DNA from: Aquila chrysaetos chrysaetos
Lineage: Eukaryota > Chordata > Aves > Accipitriformes > Accipitridae
NCBI RefSeq assembly: GCF_900496995.4
Contig: NW_024470382.1
Span: forward strand, 310,001-374,000
DNA length: 64,000 nucleotides
Reading direction: 5' to 3'
Of this stretch, positions 23,401 through 35,262 are shown piece after piece. A program made the translations under genes and the position numbers. Position 1 is the stretch's first letter; each line of letters begins with the position of its first letter. A model generated the notes under the pieces. The model was not told where the DNA came from. It saw only the letters and a program-made list of their open reading frames with translations, and did not search any database.

Positions 23401-26400
23401 CAACTACTGCCCAGGCCATCCATGGCTGGCAGCTCTGGGTCTCAAATGCTACCATCATTCTTTCTCTTGTTCCTCTTCTTTCACGCAGATTCACAAAATT
23501 ACATCTGTCAGGGATGCCTGTAGGTCTTCCAGTCCACTGCGCTGGCCAGCCAGTCCTGAGCAGTTCCCATCAGCAGTTACATAGTCTGGGGAGGAGGGAT
23601 TCATATCTCAGACCTTAGATGTGAAAAATTCAGGTGTTAAATCTAACAGTGTGGGTTGACCTCACACCTGTGAAGAAAACAGGCACCTTCAGTGAGATTT
23701 GTCTGGCCTGTCTCATAGTCCCCAGCACCAGATACCTGATGTTCACCAACACCAGAGCTCGAAAACTTCAGCATCTGATATTAGCAGTCCTCAATGAACT
23801 CTTTCTGCTTTACCAGAATTCTGATTCCAGATGCTAAGAGTCCTTAACACAGCCTAGACCATAAGGCAACCTGGTGCTCCTGGACCAGTGTTAGTCCACA
23901 GGTCCCTGTCCCTTCCCAACTCAGCTAGCCAGCCCAGTGATACTCCCCCTAGCCTTATCCACCACAATAACAGGCTGCAGGCATAACTGTCATCTTCTGA
24001 TGACAGTTCAAACAGAGCTGGCTGATTTTAGTAGGTGCTAGTCAACAAGAGACATCCACGGAGACCACCGCTCTAAGGGACTGAAATTGCTAAGGGTCTA
24101 CTGAGCTGATAGGAAAAAATGAGCAATGTCTGTCTATGCCAGACTGATGCAACCCCGAAGTGAGCAGCACAGCGCAGTGCTCTACCCTGTCAGCACAGAC
24201 CAAAATACAACAGAGAATTGAGGTCTTCATTTTTCTCAACACAGGGTTTGCTGAGCTTCTTCCAGTCCGGCTGGTGAATGGTTCGAATACCTGCTCTGGT
24301 AGAGTCGAGGTGTTTCATGAGCAGCAGTGGGGAACTGTCTGTGATGACAGCTGGGATTTGACAGATGCTCAAGTGGTGTGCAGGCAGCTGGGCTGTGGGA
24401 CAGCCATCTCAGCGCCTGGTTCTGCTCGGTTTGGACAAGGAACTGGCCAAATTTGGCTGGATGATGTGAACTGTGCTGGGGCTGAAACCATCGTCCATGA
24501 GTGCCGGGCCAAGCCTTGGGGAGACCACAACTGTAACCACGGAGAGGATGCTGGTGTGGAATGCTCAGGTACCACTAATGCATGTCATGAAATGTGGGGT
24601 ATGAGGGATGGCCTGTATTTGTAGGAAGAGTGCCAACAGGCCTGGACATCTTGTGGGGACTAGGGTGCTGCCAACTTTGTTCGCCAGTCCTGATGGCCAG
24701 GCTTGTAGAGGCTGACAAGTGAGGAGTCAGCACTCTCAAATGCACTGTTTCCACCAGTGCTCCGTTCTCTCCTCCCTATTTCAGTGCTCTGCTGTTAGGG
24801 AAGTAACCTGGGTACTCATTTATGATCACTCTGCAGGTGACTGATTTATTGCAAAAGCTCCAGTCAAGGAATGTGGGATCAAGCTGTGTGAGGCCATAGA
24901 CATCTAGTGCCAGTTTAGAGATCATGGACCCAAGCCCTGTTGGCTTCCAGATCCCTGAAAGGAGGGATTTTTGCCCTCTGCACAGAGCTCTGAAGCATGC
25001 AAGGCTCCCCAAACATTTTGCAATTGTGTTTCGGTCCAGGTGTTACGGTACCAGCTCCTGTCCGGCTCGTGAACGGTCCGACTCATTGCGCTGGAAGAGT
25101 CGAGGTGTTTCATGAGCAGCAGTGGGGAACCATCTGTGATGACGACTGGGATACAGCTGAAGCCAGCGTTGTGTGCAGGCAGCTGGGCTGTGGGGCAGCG
25201 CTGTCAGCCCCGGGTTCAGCTCATTTTGGGCAAGGGCCTGACCCTATCTGGCTGGACAATGTGAATTGTGCAGGGAACGAAGCCGCCCTCTCTGAGTGTA
25301 AGGCCCAGCCTTGGGGGTCCCATAACTGCAAGCATGGAGAAGATGCTGGTGTTGTGTGCTCAGGTAACCACCGTCTGTGTCCGTCTGCATGACAGGGAAG
25401 GTTTTCTATTACCAAGAGGGGTATTTATGTAGCACCCCAGCAGCAGGCTATCTTGAAGTGCCCTGAATCTGGGTCGTGAGGTCTCTTTCATCATAGTGGA
25501 GATCTCTTAAAAATTCCTCTGTTTTTTGTTTTTCTTCTTGGCGTGTGTGTAGCTGTTCTTGTAAACAGAAGCTGCGTGCTTTCCTTGACTTGGATTTCTT
25601 ACTTATATACTGCAGAATATGGTACACAGTCTGTTGTCCACTTAGCTCTGAATACAACAACTGGAGAAGATATCCCAACATTAGGCAACTGGATAAATGC
25701 ATCATGGATGTCTTTAGGCTCACATAGATTTTATCTTATTTTTAATCAGGCAAATGGCAACTTAATGTATATCTATCCCTGCCCTTGTTTTTTTCTTCAG
25801 ATATACCAAGAATAGCTCCACTGAGGTTAGTGAATGGACCAAATCGTTGCAGTGGGAGAGTTGAAGTTTTTTATGGCCAGCAGTGGGGAACGGTATGTGA
25901 TGACTACTGGGATATAAGCAATGCTGAAGTTGTTTGCCGACAGCTGGGCTGTGGGAGAGCACTATCCATTGCAGCCTCTGCTTATTTTGGAGAAGGATCT
26001 GGCCCTATCTGGCTGGATGACGTGAACTGCACAGGGAGTGAAAATGCCCTCTCCAAATGTGAAACCACTCTATGGGGAGTCCATAACTGTAGGCATGGAG
26101 AAGATGCTGGTGTTGTGTGCTTGGGTAAGTCTCACCTGTGTCACCACTTGCTTGACTTCTGTGGTATGTGGAGGGATGTTTGAACTGCCATAGGGTACCC
26201 TCTTCCTGTCTTGTGACTCTAAAACCATAGTACTGTGCAGAGATAGTGCTTCAAACAGGGATGTGGGTGAATCCACCTGTGTACCCCTCTCCTTCCCATT
26301 CAAAAGCTAATCATAACATTGTGGTGCTGCAGTCCAGCCTGCTGCTGGCTGTGCAGAAGAATTTAAATTTGGGACTCTTTCCCACATGAGTTACCAGTAA

Positions 26401-29400
26401 ACCTGGTGGCATTGCAGGACTGGTGTGATTTGCCCTGTTAGAGAGGGTGTACGGTCACTTGGACTCTTCTACTGCTGCCAGTGACATCCCCAGTGAACAT
26501 AACCCATTTGAAAAATCAAGATATGCTCCCCATTTTTCTCTCTCTTTCCTCTTCCAGATAAGAATATTAAAAAATTTTGCAGAAACCCACTTACTCTACC
26601 TCTCCTCCTCCCTCACTTAGTAGAACCACTTTCATGAGACCTTTTTTCACCAATGTTTTTCTAGCATTTTTCTCTGAAACCTCCACAGTTGATACACATT
26701 TCCTCAAAGTGTTGCAGCACTGCACTTTGTTGCCACTAGAAGGAAACCTTGAGTTCATTGTCATTACCTGGAATTTATTCTACAGCCTCTTGCCTCTTTG
26801 CAGGGCATAACTACCATTTATTCTTTGCATCTGCCTTTTGTTAAGACTGTTATATCCCTTTTCTGTTTCCTCAGCCTCTTCCCAGTTCCCTCTTGGGACA
26901 CTTTTTTAAGCTTCTCCTCATTCCTGTCATTCTTCTCTGGTTTCTCCTTAACTGTTGGGCATATTTCTTTTAGTCTGTTATGCCAGCTGAGGCTTTGCCA
27001 GTGCTGAGTAGCTCTGAAGGCTTGGTTTGTATAACTCGTAGCACTCCCATTTATACGTGTTCATGTCTTTCTCAGAACAGCCTGATATGGTGGAGTGTCA
27101 CTCTCACTCCTTTATATCCCTTAAATCCCTCTGAGAAGACTGGTTACTTAATTCATCCTTCTTCATCCTCTATATGATCATTTTACCATCCAGAAGTGGT
27201 GAACTTTTGCCTTGCCCTTGCAGGAGACAAACTGTTTTCATCTGGTTGCTTGCCCACATCTTGAAAACACCCTGTGGATTCACTGACGAAACACAGATGC
27301 CTGTCTCCAAATTAAACATCCTGATGTCCCTTTGTAGCCAGTGAAGACTGAGTCAATGCAGTCAATGGCAGGATTTAGCCCATCCTGATGCAGATGCCCA
27401 AAGCAGATTAAAGAAATTGCAACCCAACAGTGCTCCTTTCCTTCCATTCACTATAAAGGGTACTGAGGGTCCTCAGCAGAGTTGTAAAAGTGAGGTTCAG
27501 CTGCCTAAACATAGGTGTCCAGTGTCATCTGAGACGTCCCACTATATCCCACCCAGTCTCTAATTGCAGGTCCAGAAGGGCACCAATCTCCCTTGAGTCC
27601 TGAATCAAGCCTGCGAATCCCATCGGGATGTCTGAGATTCCCTGGGCATCTCAGATGGCACCAGGTACCAGCGCTCAGGGAAGCCGGTCAGCCCCTGGAA
27701 GTTTATGCTTAAGGGCTCCAAGTCTAGCTGAGGTGAATCATACCCCAGTTTTCTTGCCGTGCTCTCTAAAGGGGTCTTTCTTGCTAATTCCTTTGCCTTA
27801 GTCCGTGGGGTTTCTTGCACTTGCTGTCTGGGCACAGGTGTCTTTCTAGTCAAAGACAGAGGGGGAAAGAAGGCTTTAAGGACTTCAGATTTTGGGGGTG
27901 AGATCCATCAATACATCTCCTTTCTTCAGTTTTGGACAGCATCTTTCCTTGACTTTTGGGGCAAGAAGAGGGAAAACAATGACACTGAACTTTCTTTGTC
28001 CATGCTGCTTGTCCCTGTAGGTCATACTAAGCCAATGGGTACACACTGTGTTTGCTGACGTGGCTAGCAGGAACCTGTTTGCCAGAATAAAACTTACCTG
28101 GTCTTACCTTTTTGGTTCAGGTGTTCCAGAACCAGCCCCGATCCGACTAGTGAACGGTTCAAATATCTGCTCTGGTAGAGTCGAGGTGTTTCATGAGCAG
28201 CAGTGGGGAACCGTCTGTGATGACAGCTGGGATTTGACAGATGCTCAAGTGGTGTGCAGGCAGCTGGGCTGTGGGACAGCCATCTCAGCCCCCGGCTCTG
28301 CTCGGTTTGGACAAGGAACCAGGCAAATTTGGCTGGATGATGTGAACTGTGCAGGGGCTGAAAATGCCCTCTCTGATTGCCAGGCAAGGTCTTGGGGAGA
28401 GCACAACTGTAACCACAGAGAAGATGCTGGTGTGGTCTGCTCAGGTACTGTTATGCCATGTAATGTGGGGTGCATGGGGACTGTGTTTCAGGAAGAGGTG
28501 CCTGCGGCCCTGGGGGACACGTTTTACCATGATATTGCTTTTAGATGAGATACAGAAGGAGTGAATCCAATCCTATTTTAGATTTCTTAGGGGATCCAAG
28601 ACACCTGTACAGTGCTTGGGAATACAGGAGAGGAACCGGTGCTCCTCTGGAGCATCAGCTGCAAACCAGGCAGAATAAACTGGCTCCCAAAATGGGCATG
28701 TGTATTTAGTAGCTAAAATCCCACCTGCAGTATGGGCTAAGTGGGGAGAAGGCCCAGGTGCTGTGGGGTGTCATCAGTGGGTGACGTGTGGGAGGGTTGT
28801 GTTGAGTAATGAGGTAAAGGGCACTCTCCACTCCAAATCACAGTGGCACAGCATCGTGACAGAGAGACCTGTGCCACAGTTGCTGGGGAATATTCCTGGG
28901 AAGGTGATTTGGGGAGGAAAAACAAGGGGGACAGGCTGCCCTGGTCATCCTTGACCTCTGCAGAAAATGGGAGTGCTGTGTAGCCAGTGATGGCACTGGT
29001 GGCATCTGCAGCTTACCCTGGGGCCCCGAGCCAAGAGTTCAGCTCCTTGAAGCTCTCACCAGCAGTAATCTGCTGCAGGTACAAATGGGCTCTGAGACAG
29101 TGCCACCTCATCAAGGTAGCAAAGCTGACTGATGCTCTGGTGATCAACATCCATGTCCACAGCTTTCTTTGGCACAAGACATCTGTGAGGAGGGGTTTTT
29201 GCGCTCTGCACAGAGCTCTGAAGCATGCAAGGCTCCCCAAATATTTTGCAATTATGTTTTGGTCCAGGTGTTACGGAACCAGCTCCCGTCCGGCTCGTGA
29301 ATGGTCCAAATCGTTGTGCTGGGAGAGTCGAGGTGTTTCATGAGCAGCAGTGGGGAACCATCTGTGATGACGACTGGGATACAGCTGAAGCCAGCGTTGT

Positions 29401-31934
29401 GTGCAGGCAGCTGGGCTGTGGGGCAGCGCTGTCAGCCCCGGGTTCAGCTCATTTTGGGCAAGGGCCTGACCCTATCTGGCTGGACAATGTGAATTGTGCA
29501 GGGAACGAAGCTGCCCTCTCTGAGTGTAAGGCCCAGCCTTGGGGGTCCCATAACTGCAAGCATGGAGAAGATGCCGGTGTTGTGTGCTCAGGTAACCACC
29601 GTCTGTGTCTCAGTCTTGATGGAGTTGGGGAAGCGTGCTGGGGAAATGTCTTCATCCTCAACAGAAGGTCTTCTCTGAGCTCATGATGCTCCTAGTGTGT
29701 GCTATTAATCACCATGGTGTATAAATGCATAGCTGTGTAATTTATACAACACTCATGGCCCTGGCCATGGTCAGCGGTCCGCACTGATTCAGAATTAGGG
29801 AGTTACCATCAGCAAGCCCCAGGCTCATAGCTGTATCAAGGTTTGTATTCCACACCTCAGCTCCTAAAGGCTCCAAGACTTTTCCAGGGCTGGACAGGTC
29901 CCAGAAATATCCCATTCCTGCTGAGGCATAGGCTTGTGGTGTCGTATAGACAGAGTCACCACTAAGTCTACACTTTTACATGAAGATCACAGGTAAAACC
30001 AAGCAGTGTTGTCAGCAAGTCTTGGTGTTTGGCTGATTGGGAAATTTACTTCATGCCATCAGGTAAAGCAATAAAACGTCCCATTTCAGGATTCATAGAG
30101 AAGTTTAGAAACCTGAAACCACTGAATGTGTCTTTGCAGCACTTGTATCTAAGTGTTTTTTCAGTTTTCTCTCCAGTGTCTCTTGCAATCTGCAGTCCTG
30201 AAGAAACCTCTTGCTTTGTTAAAGCAATTGAGAGGCTCATAGGATAGTTCAGGTTACAGGGACTACGGGAGTTCTCTACACCAGTCTCCTGGTCAAAGCA
30301 AGATCAGCTATGAGGTCAGACCAGCAGACCTTTATCCAGGCTCAAAAACCTAGTCTGACAATGTTTCAGGGCAATCCTAAACAATTCCAATATTTTCTTT
30401 AAAATCAGGCATCCTGTTTTCTCAACTTTTAGCTGTTCTTTTCTACATTTCTGGGATGTCTGAGTGAGAAGCTAGCAGAGCTTTCCTGGAGTCCCTCCTT
30501 CCTTCTCTGAAAAGCTTTGGGAAACTTCAGGAGAACTCAGTGCTCTTTCAAGCAGTGTCATCTCCCCTACCATGAACACAGCAAAGTACATGCCTGCAGC
30601 TGAGCTGGTTGAAATGCTCTCACCCAGTGCTGGGTGACATAGTCTCAGCTATGGACAGGACAGACCCTTTGTTAAACACCTAATTTTAACCTCCTCTTTT
30701 GACTAACTTGATTTGGCACACTGCTTCGGTGCAGGAAAGGGTTGGCTGATGCTTTTTAAGAGCATTTATTGTCCAATTCAGCTGGCTTTACCAGCCATGA
30801 GAGTTTTCGAGGAAGATTAAGTGTCTATTAATATACATTACCATAATCTGCTTTCTCCTAGCCAATTATTCAGAACACATATGGTGAATATTGCAGTAAC
30901 TGGAGTAAAAGGTGTAAGACCAAAAGAAAGTTTCAGGAATATGGGCACTGGACAGTCTGTTCCCTGATGGACATTATGAAGCTTCACTTATGTGACCCAG
31001 TTTATCTGAGCATGCATCATGTTCCTGGACATAGGTACCTAATGCTATATAAGACACCTAACAGTACGCAGACATCTATGTGGGGCTGGCTGATGTGATC
31101 CTGGAGCTAAGAGACCCACACCCTTCCAACATGACAGCTGGAGGATGGCAAGGATGCCCTAGCACATCTCAAATGGGAAAAGACACCTAATTGGAGGCTC
31201 TTGGATTGCTCCCATTGCACAGGTTTTGTCTGTAGATTACATTACTTTTTAACTTCAGAGCTCAGCCTAGCAGATTGCTATTTATTCAGAGCAGGCACAG
31301 CGTCCCGTGTCACCGTAGCATTGGCAGCAATTCAAACAAACCATCTGAAACCTGCCTGCTTGGAAGGGATGCATTAGCATGTCTTACTGGTTGGGAGACC
31401 TGAAATACCTCTCCCAGACCTAACTGGGATATTTCTGCCAGTCTGCAGAGCCACATAGACTTTGGGGTAACCCTGAATGGACACCTAAAGTGTCCTCTTT
31501 AGCCATCTGTTCTTCATCCGTGGGACAGCCTGGTTAGCACTTGTCCCCTACAACGTGTCAGTTGCAGTGTATTTGTGCGCATTTATCCTTTTTGGTTGCT
31601 TTTTCTGCAGGTACTCCAGAAGTGCCTCCGGTCCGGCTGGTGAATGGCCCCACTCGTTGTGCTGGGAGAGTTGAGGTGCTTCATAGCCAGCAGTGGGGGA
31701 CGATCTGTGATGACAGCTGGGACTTGAGCGATGCTGCAGTGGTGTGCCAGCAGCTGGGCTGTGGGATGGCCATGTCCGCCCCAGGTTCAGCTTATTTTGG
31801 GCAAGGTTTTGGCCGTATCTGGCTGGATGATGTGAAATGCTCTGGTAAAGAATCAGCCCTCTCTGAGTGTACAGCGAGGCCTTGGGGAGTCCATAATTGT
31901 AATCATGGAGAAGATGCGGGCATCGTATGCTCAG
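17436..31934 (+). CDS. Gene A: secreted or membrane multi-SRCR scavenger receptor, nine SRCR domains seen
   Basis: Coding exons: 17,436-17,472; 19,455-19,778; 21,185-21,508; 22,714-23,037; 24,245-24,568; 25,040-25,363; 25,801-26,124; 28,121-28,444; 29,268-29,591; 31,611-31,934. The first encodes a signal peptide. Each of the others encodes exactly one SRCR domain of about 108 residues with eight cysteines (group B), and is flanked by AG/GT in phase 1-1. The chain stays open across all ten exons, giving about 984 residues. The domains keep the CDD.WD and WLDD.NC acidic clusters that bind Ca2+ and ligand in CD163, WC1 and DMBT1 relatives. Likely role: extracellular pattern recognition or scavenging by leukocytes or epithelium. 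The 3' end was not firmly found; candidate membrane and tail exons are at 33,930 and 34,208. One-domain-per-exon structure favours the CD163/WC1 group, but DMBT1-like naming is also possible. Confidence 0.9.
19455..19778 (+). CDS. Gene A exon 2: SRCR domain A1
   Basis: Acceptor ATTCAG/GTGTTG and donor TCAG/GTAACT bound 324 nt. All eight cysteines are present, from SRCAGR to VVCSG. It differs from the others in having LDCGD where they have LGCG, and in a LDDMNCTG segment with an N-glycosylation sequon (NCT). Confidence 0.92.
21185..21508 (+). CDS. Gene A exon 3: SRCR domain A2
   Basis: A strong pyrimidine tract and ATGCAG/GAAGT acceptor open this exon and TCAG/GTAAAT closes it. Its N-terminal linker is basic ([10 protein letters not shown]), unlike the PAP-type linkers of most other domains. 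Eight cysteines, CDDNWD and WLDDVNC are intact. Confidence 0.92.
22714..23037 (+). CDS. Gene A exon 4: SRCR domain A3
   Basis: The exon lies between CCTGTAG/GCTTTG and ACAG/GTACCC. It keeps eight cysteines, with CDDGWD and WLDDVSC clusters. It ends VVCTG rather than VVCSG. Confidence 0.92.
24245..24568 (+). CDS. Gene A exon 5: SRCR domain A4 (twin of A7)
   Basis: Acceptor CAACACAG/GGTTTG, donor TCAG/GTACCA. From the second residue block to the [11 protein letters not shown] segment it is almost identical to A7 at 28,121, including [18 protein letters not shown]. Its C-terminal third (TIVHEC, VECSG) differs. Eight cysteines are present. Confidence 0.92.
25040..25363 (+). CDS. Gene A exon 6: SRCR domain A5 (twin of A8)
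   Basis: Acceptor GGTCCAG/GTGTTA, donor TCAG/GTAACC. By eye the encoded domain differs from A8 (29,268) at only three residues, all in the first 20. Both carry WLDNVNC where other domains have WLDDVNC, so one acidic residue of the usual metal-site cluster is missing. About 80 bp of upstream intron and 20 bp of downstream intron also match A8. Confidence 0.93.
25801..26124 (+). CDS. Gene A exon 7: SRCR domain A6
   Basis: Acceptor TTCTTCAG/ATATAC, donor CTTGG/GTAAGT. The linker is [10 protein letters not shown]. It has eight cysteines, an NCT sequon (WLDDVNCTG) and an unusual [14 protein letters not shown] segment where others read LSAPGSA. It ends VVCLG. Confidence 0.92.
28121..28444 (+). CDS. 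Gene A exon 8: SRCR domain A7 (twin of A4)
   Basis: Acceptor TTGGTTCAG/GTGTTCC, donor TCAG/GTACTG. Near-identical to A4 over most of the domain. It keeps the standard end [15 protein letters not shown] and eight cysteines. A 2-kb intron without a recognised exon precedes it. Confidence 0.92.
29268..29591 (+). CDS. Gene A exon 9: SRCR domain A8 (twin of A5)
   Basis: Acceptor GGTCCAG/GTGTTACGG, donor TCAG/GTAACC. The twin of A5 and likewise carries WLDNVNC. The A4-A5 and A7-A8 pairs keep the same order, which fits duplication of a two-exon unit followed by exchange between the A5 and A8 exons. Confidence 0.93.
30240..30440 (-). mobile_element. Old CR1 3' fragment, minus strand
   Basis: In the intron before A9, the text GGTCAAAGCAAGATCAGC, TTTATCCAGGCTCAAAAACC and following bases resemble a diverged CR1 end in complement. 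Boundaries are approximate. Confidence 0.55.
31611..31934 (+). CDS. Gene A exon 10: SRCR domain A9, last SRCR seen
   Basis: Acceptor TTTTCTGCAG/GTACTCC, donor TCAG/GTAACC. Linker [10 protein letters not shown]. Eight cysteines are present; the acidic cluster is WLDDVKC and the end is IVCSG. The donor shows that at least one more exon follows. No further SRCR exon was found on the plus strand in this window. Confidence 0.92.
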
Positions 31935-33064
31935 GTAACCTTCATCCATGTCTTGTCCTACTAGGCATTAGTCGACACTAAGCTTCTAGGCTGGATGTTG
32001 GGGCTGGTGGCTCTTTGTCCTTTCCCAGTCTAACCTTCTTGTCTTAGACAAGTACCACAGGGTGACGTTGGAGGTATGTACTTGGAGCTTGCTGTTTTGA
32101 GGGATGATTCCCATCCCTCCATGTGACACTTTTCCTATTTGCATTTTTTAAATATCACTAAATACTATATCCACACTAGTAAATTTCAGTGGCTCGTTAG
32201 GCTAAAGCAAGCTGCTTTTACAGATCTGGATTGCTTACATTTCCTTCCAGGTGGGATCTAAACCTCACAGATTGTTCCAGAGTGGAGAAGAGAGATGATA
32301 TTGCCAGCCAACATGAGTATGACATTCATTTAACCCAAACAAAAGTGATGTCTGAAGTCCAAAGACCATGCAGTATAGAAGCAAACAACTGAGACTCTGT
32401 TGTATCACGCTCAAATGCAAGCACCAAACTGATGCGCCCAAATCAGGGGCATGTTTGCCCTGGGAACCTATTCAGTTAATGAAGAGAGAGAGGCAACTGC
32501 ATGGGGCAAGACAGTCCCGCTACCCTCTGAATCACCTCAGATGCCTCTCACTCCCCTGGCTATAGAAGGAACTTTGGGTCATGTTGTGTCTAATTTGGGT
32601 ACCTCTGTGCTTGCCTGCACATGGTCCCACTGGCCACAATTCCTGCCACAAGACAAGTTTCTAGGCATCTTCTCTCAGGGGGTGGAGGAAATATTTGCAG
32701 AACACTGTTGGGCACTTGAAGTCAACTTGAATCCTTGCACCGTCTCACATTAGCATCCCTTCCCTGCCCAATAGGTCATACAGTTCCTATGCCAATTCAT
32801 CCTCTTCTGCTGATATTGCCTCTAATCCACAAAAGTTGTCTTGTGCTGATGGTAGGTATAGAGTATATAAACATTTGGCTCTTGCTGTATGGGCTTGGAC
32901 AGCCTTGGGTAGCCAGCACCCTTCCCCCAGAAGTGTTCATGTACTGCAGTGAAGTCCTCACATAGCTTGCCCTCTCATAAGTAGGACAGACTGAAACTCG
33001 TGGCCCTCTGAGACATTCCCTCCAAGCCTTAAACCATTTCTGTGCCTCTTCTCACCTTCTGTTT

Positions 33065-33087
33065 AAAAAAAAAAAAAAAAAAAAAAA
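33065..33087 (+). repeat. Poly(A) tract, about 23 A
   Basis: A homopolymer lies between the converging genes. No retrocopy body was recognised upstream of it. Confidence 0.9.
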
Positions 33088-33743
33088 GACATGTACCTGA
33101 ACTTCCTGTTCCTGTGGGTCTGTGTGATGCTCTGTGTTGTGGTCAGATCACCACCAGCTTCACCTCATTTCTGCCCCCCCCAAGAGCCACACTAAACTAG
33201 GGCACCTCCCAAAAGCATGATGATATGAACTGCTTTAGACCTGCTTTGGAATGAGGTGAACTGGTCTGGGAGAGGTGGACGAGAGGACACAGTCATCTGT
33301 CCTTCCCATAAAACTAGGTTGAGTTGGCCAACTAACTTCGAGACACCCGATGTCAATATTGAGCTGAAGACCTTTGCTCTTTGCTTCATTGGGATTAAAG
33401 TGTTTATGTTGTGCTGACAGGCACAAAGCACCTTGCTTTTTGGAAAGCAACAAATCACAAAAAAATTGTGTGTTGAAGGCTAGGTCTTGCTTGGACATCC
33501 CTGAAAGGGGAAATTATCCACTTGTAAAGTGCCGGCACTGATCTGAATGTTAGTGGAGGCAAATGTTTCTCTGCAGACCTGAGAAATGGTATGCTGCCAT
33601 ACCTTTGGTATAAATATTCATCGTATTCATTTATCACATACATATTCATCATGTTAGACCAACTGCACCCTGCCAGATAATGTGCTTAGGCAGCAGAGAT
33701 CCACGAGCAATTTATGAGACAGCCAGTTCAGTTTTAGGGGAAC

Positions 33744-33749
33744 TTTATT
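33744..33749 (-). terminator. Candidate poly(A) signal for gene B
   Basis: AATAAA occurs on the minus strand here, about 1.2 kb past the last SRCR exon of gene B. It is one of the few AATAAA motifs in the right sense in the intergenic stretch. If used, gene B's 3' end would overlap the candidate 3' exons of gene A. Confidence 0.3.
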
Positions 33750-33929
33750 GTTACTTTATGATATTTGCTTTTCAGTGGGAATAATGTGTTGAGCTGGGTT
33801 TTCCATCAGTGCAGTTATTACTGAGTTTATAGATCCTTCAAAGAATGAGAGAGAATGGTTTTGCCAAACCCTGGATCCTGTTGTGGCACACAGATGGTTC
33901 TGCAACATCCCTGGCCTTCACCTTCCCAG

Positions 33930-34049
33930 CTGAATCTTGCTGGCCCATCTTGCTGCAGCAAGATGAGCATGGTCTAGTGGGGCCAGTCTGGTACTCATGG
34001 TGCTTCTGGCTCCTCCAGATTCTTGTTAACTGCAGAGAAAGGGAGCAAG
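33930..34049 (+). CDS. Candidate membrane-anchor exon of gene A
   Basis: A pyrimidine-rich acceptor (CCTTCACCTTCCCAG) precedes 120 nt that are open in phase 1 and end at CAAG/GTAAAG, the phase the chain needs. The translation contains a hydrophobic run GLVGPVWYSWCFWLLQILV followed by NCREREQ, as in a type I membrane segment with a charged cytoplasmic start. The hydrophobic run is short, and no family match can be confirmed by eye. Without splicing, the frame continues to a stop at about 34,150. Confidence 0.3.
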
Positions 34050-34207
34050 GTAAAGCAAAATCCGCTCTCAGGAAATGTCTGACACCAGAATTGCCTGCTA
34101 GAAATGACAAAGACTCTGCTCCTGAAGAAGGTCTGCAGGTTGGGTTATAGCCTTATATTTGGGGCTCTTGGGAACCCAACCCCTGAGCTTTGGACAGGGC
34201 CCTGCAG

Positions 34208-34278
34208 GAGCCAGGACGGGACTGTATGAACTGCAGAATGCACTGACTGATCTAGAGGACTGCAGCACATGGTCCTGA
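34208..34278 (+). CDS. Candidate cytoplasmic-tail exon of gene A
   Basis: Acceptor GGGCCCTGCAG/GAGCC, if joined to 34,049, gives GARTGLYELQNALTDLEDC and a few more residues before a TGA at 34,276. The acidic, tyrosine-containing tail would suit a receptor, but this rests on splice phase and composition only. Confidence 0.2.
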
Positions 34279-34932
34279 CAGCATGACCCTGTGCAGCACC
34301 CAAGTGAAATCCAAGCCCCTGCAGCCCTGCTCCTCCATAACGAAACCAGCCTAAGACCCCCAGGGATTCCTCCCTTCACCCATGCAGGGCCTATCCAAGA
34401 TTCTCTCCCAAGAAACAGGGCACGAGAAGTCAGGAACTCAGCTCCCAAGAGCTTCAGAGAGTCCAACTCAAATATTTACCGAGTATTGATGATGTACCAA
34501 CACAGAGGCATCTCGCCCTAGACACCGTTGCCCCCACAGATGCTCATCATTGCATCCTGCCCCAGAAACTGCCCTACCTTCCCGCTTTCTGCCCTTTAGG
34601 AGCCTTGCCCTATATAAAACCCCCTTGACAGCATCTCCCCAGCAGGATCCATCCCATAGTCAGACTGTCACCGGTGTGTTTGCCTCTGCTGTGCTGATGC
34701 CTCTCTCCCACCAGCTGGTCCCACCACATCCATCCTAACCAGATGCTCTATATTCCTTACAGCTCCCTGCTGTATTCATTTCCCTGCCTCCACCAGCATT
34801 ATTCTGAGCTGGCGGGAGCCTTCCCGCCCTGTGATTCCCCTTCTGTACCCTGCAGTTGAGCCTGCTGGCTCTGCTAGAAGTGTTTGACCCTGTCCCCACA
34901 TCATTTCAGATGCCACGGTGATGGGCAGTTAC

Positions 34933-35262
34933 CTGCACAAACAACATCAGCATCCTCTCCGTGATAGCAGTTGTGTTCACCCCATGGCCTGGCCTGACAG
35001 TCAAAGATGCTCTCTTCCGTCCCGTTGCATTCAACATCGTCCAGCCAGATGATGTCTGACCCTCGCCCATAGCGGGCACCTCCCATAGCCGACAGCGGTG
35101 ACCCGCAGCCCACCTGCTTGCACACCACCTTGGCATCCTTCATGTCCCAGTGGTCATCACACACACTGCCCCACCGGTTCTCGTGGAGCACCTCGACTCT
35201 CCCAGCACACTTGTTCGGGCCATCCACGAGCCGGACTGGCCCCTGCTCAGGAATGTCCACCT
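34933..35262 (-). CDS. Gene B exon 5: SRCR domain B4
   Basis: Acceptor GGTGCAG/AGGTGG, donor GCAG/GTAACT. The domain reads EVDIPEQGPVRLVDG, CDDHWDMKDAK, WLDDVECNGTEES and VVCAG, with eight cysteines and an NGT sequon. GCGSPLSAMGGARYG is a variant of the usual LSAP segment. Confidence 0.92.

Noticed and set aside
26550-28000. Possible extra SRCR exon in the long intron between A6 and A7
   Set aside because: I looked for the CDD.WD, GCG and WLDDV blocks on both strands and saw none, even decayed.
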